Below are positions 62,449 through 64,000 of a DNA stretch of 64,000 bases, in pieces. Location: assembly GCF_000380645.1 (NCBI RefSeq), contig NZ_AQXZ01000011.1, positions 62,001 to 126,000 on the forward strand. The letters run 5' to 3'. Numbering within the stretch: position 1 is the first letter of the stretch; every line of letters begins with the position of its first letter. The stretch comes from Smaragdicoccus niigatensis DSM 44881 = NBRC 103563 (GTDB lineage: Bacteria > Actinomycetota > Actinomycetes > Mycobacteriales > Mycobacteriaceae). The position numbers and the translations under genes are program-made. A model generated the notes under the pieces. The model had not been told where the DNA came from and ran no database searches. It worked only from the letters and a program-made list of their open reading frames with translations.

Positions 62449-62454
62449 TAGCAT
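62449..62454 (+). promoter_or_regulatory. -10 hexamer TAGCAT of corA
   Basis: 7 nt before the ATG at 62462. Confidence 0.5.
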
Positions 62455-62461
62455 CAGACCT

Positions 62462-63544
62462 ATGCAACCCGGCCCCGGCGAACCTGGTGCGAGCCAGCCG
62501 AAGCCCTCGCCGTTGGCGGACACGCGCCGCTTCGCCGCATACGAACGCAAGTCCGTGATCGACTGTGCGGTCTACGTCGACGGCTGTCGCCAGCCCGGTA
62601 ACCCGGCGTTCGATGAAGCGCTCGCCGAAGTTCGCGAGAATGGTCAGGGATTCTGCTGGCTCGGCCTGTACGAGCCCAACGCCCGGCTAATGACGAGCGT
62701 CGCGAAGACGTTCGGGTTGCACGAGCTGGCCGTGGAAGACGCCGTCCACGCACGTCAGCGACCGAAACTCGAACGCTACGACGACCAGCTCGTGATGGTC
62801 CTCCGGACCGTTGCGTACGTCGCCGCCAACGACCTCAGCGCGAGCAGCGAGATCGTCGAAACCGGCGAGATCATGATCTTCGTCGGACCGGACTTCGTCA
62901 TCACCGTCCGGCACGGTGCACACGGCACGCTGCGCGGGGTTCGTCGTGCTTTGGAAGCCCGGCCGACACGCCTGGCACAGGGCCCTGGGGCGGTGCTCCA
63001 CGCCATCACCGACCACGTCGTCGACGACTATCTCTCTGTCATCCGCCGCGTCGAAGCGGATGTGGACCACATGGAGGAGCTCGTCTTCACCCCGGGCAAC
63101 CAGAGCATCATCGCCTCCGTTTACCTGCTCAAACGCGAGATCGTCGAGATGCGACGCGCGGTTCATCCGCTCGGAAGCCCGCTGCACACCTTGGTGACGA
63201 ACACGGACCTCGGGATTCCGAAGGAAATCCGACGCTACTTTCGAGATGTCGCAGACCACCACACGCAGGTGACCGAGCGCATCGCGGAATTCGACGGCGC
63301 CTTAACTGCCCTCATCAACGCCGCCCTGGCCAAAGTCACCAATCAACAGAACGATGACATGCGCCGGATCTCGGCGTGGGTCGCGATCATCGTCGCGCCG
63401 ACGCTCATCGCCGGCATCTACGGCATGAATTTCGACCACATGCCCGAACTCCACTGGCGGTACGGCTACGAACTCGCGCTCGGTCTCATGGCCTTCATCG
63501 GGATCGGGCTGTACCTCGGGTTCAAGCGCAAAGACTGGATCTGA
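62462..63544 (+). CDS. corA: CorA-type Mg2+/Co2+ channel
   Basis: A 360-aa divalent cation channel of the CorA/MIT family. A large cytoplasmic N-terminal domain and long stalk helix lead to two C-terminal TM helices; the selectivity motif YGMNFDHMPE follows the first (GMN near residue 321), and the protein ends with a basic KRKDWI. The ATG at 62462 was chosen over an upstream in-frame ATG (62426) because TAGCAT lies seven bases upstream. Confidence 0.94.
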   Translation: MQPGPGEPGASQPKPSPLADTRRFAAYERKSVIDCAVYVDGCRQPGNPAFDEALAEVRENGQGFCWLGLYEPNARLMTSVAKTFGLHELAVEDAVHARQRPKLERYDDQLVMVLRTVAYVAANDLSASSEIVETGEIMIFVGPDFVITVRHGAHGTLRGVRRALEARPTRLAQGPGAVLHAITDHVVDDYLSVIRRVEADVDHMEELVFTPGNQSIIASVYLLKREIVEMRRAVHPLGSPLHTLVTNTDLGIPKEIRRYFRDVADHHTQVTERIAEFDGALTALINAALAKVTNQQNDDMRRISAWVAIIVAPTLIAGIYGMNFDHMPELHWRYGYELALGLMAFIGIGLYLGFKRKDWI

Positions 63545-64000
63545 CTAGGGTGGGCCGAGCCCCGACCGACGTGCCAGCGCGATCGCCTCATCCCGGGAGT
63601 CGACGCCCAGCCTGCTGACCATCGTCGAGATCCGATTGCGGATCGTCTTTGGCGCCAGAAAGAGCCGCGCGGCGACCTGCCCCGTCGTCAGCCCTTGGGC
63701 CAACAGCTCGAGAATCTCCATCTCACGCGCATCCAACGCCCCAAGTACGTCGAGACGAGGTGCTGACGCGGCCGCGGCAACCACCGCGCGACTGGCACCC
63801 GGACCGAGCACCATCGAACCCCGTGCGACCGAATGAATCGCGGCGAGAAGGTCTTCGGGATCGGAGTCCTTGAGAACGTATCCGTCGAGTCCGGCTCCGA
63901 GACTTCGAACAACGGCACTGTCGTCGGCGTGCATGGTCAGAATGAGCACTCGGAGTCCTGGATTCGCTCTCTGCAGCTCGACGCCGAGAGAAATGCCGTC
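63545..64000 (-). CDS. LuxR-family response regulator (5' part beyond the window)
   Basis: The C-terminal part of a NarL/FixJ-type two-component response regulator. The visible portion holds the end of the receiver domain (LRVLILTMHADD, then the conserved Lys in GYVLKDSDPEDLL) and the LuxR helix-turn-helix DNA-binding domain (LDAREMEILELLAQGLTT... VAARLFLAPKTIRNRISTM). The reading frame stays open to the right edge, so the phosphorylation Asp and the start lie outside. It is adjacent to and convergent with corA without a gap. Confidence 0.92.
   Translation of the reverse strand, partial: DGISLGVELQRANPGLRVLILTMHADDSAVVRSLGAGLDGYVLKDSDPEDLLAAIHSVARGSMVLGPGASRAVVAAAASAPRLDVLGALDAREMEILELLAQGLTTGQVAARLFLAPKTIRNRISTMVSRLGVDSRDEAIALARRSGLGPP

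Overview
The window is GC-rich actinobacterial DNA, most likely from a mycolic-acid-containing member of the Mycobacteriales (Rhodococcus/Nocardia/Gordonia-like). The genus cannot be fixed from sequence alone. Support comes from gene content (two wax-ester/diacylglycerol acyltransferases, FadA/FadB, an MmpL-type RND protein, two patatins, a DesA3-like desaturase, a SigC-like ECF sigma factor). Gene order also fits: dnaX, an Rv3722c-type aspartate aminotransferase, SRP RNA and tRNA-Ser lie in one block, and tRNA-Ser, tadA, the TadA-associated gene, tyrA and an Rv3755c-type gene in another, as I recall them from the Mycobacterium tuberculosis chromosome. Many genes have no ribosome binding site but carry a TANNNT -10 hexamer 6-7 nt before the start codon, which indicates leaderless mRNAs and helped to set starts.

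Layout. 0-8.2 kb (minus strand): aldo/keto reductase, lipoprotein, amidase plus patatin, type III glutamine synthetase, and a membrane diguanylate cyclase. 8.2-11.9 kb: fadA-fadB beta-oxidation operon. 11.9-17.6 kb: a five-gene minus-strand operon (ferritin-like di-iron protein, PDR-type reductase, Baeyer-Villiger-type monooxygenase, SDR, WS/DGAT) facing a tetR gene across a compound dyad operator. 18.4-27.6 kb: second tetR, a 53-aa peptide gene, dnaX, MmpL, HhH-GPD protein, second WS/DGAT, aspartate aminotransferase, SRP RNA, tRNA-Ser(GGA). 27.6-33.1 kb: an AT-richer intergenic stretch, a 40-aa peptide gene, lipoprotein, LemA plus M48 protease, DUF309 protein, RDD protein.

33.1-45.5 kb: a heterodimeric ABC exporter with one degenerate ATP site, GT-C glycosyltransferase, a probable type II restriction-modification pair, Tat-exported esterase, PNPOx-like protein, tRNA-Ser(CGA), DUF3105 lipoprotein, tadA cluster, tyrA, glycolipid-binding protein. 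45.5-55.5 kb: Kef-type antiporter with a repeated upstream motif, acyltransferase-3/SGNH protein facing an SGNH hydrolase, then a SigC-like sigma factor with a ZAS anti-sigma gene facing it and a downstream cupredoxin lipoprotein and polytopic membrane protein (a candidate copper-responsive envelope module), then an NAD(P)-binding protein and PlsC.

55.5-64 kb: an ABC-2 permease and an ABC ATPase that look like partners but are separated by about 4.9 kb. The interval holds a lipid-remodelling cassette: desaturase, CsbD-like membrane protein and 30-aa membrane peptide on one strand, tetR, patatin and acyltransferase on the other. Two related 24-bp inverted repeats in the cassette are probable TetR operators. 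The window ends with CorA and a response regulator cut by the right edge.

The most interesting candidates are the desaturase/patatin/acyltransferase cassette with its paired operators and micropeptide, the TetR-controlled di-iron oxygenase operon, the SigC/cupredoxin module, the restriction-modification pair, and the three very small genes.
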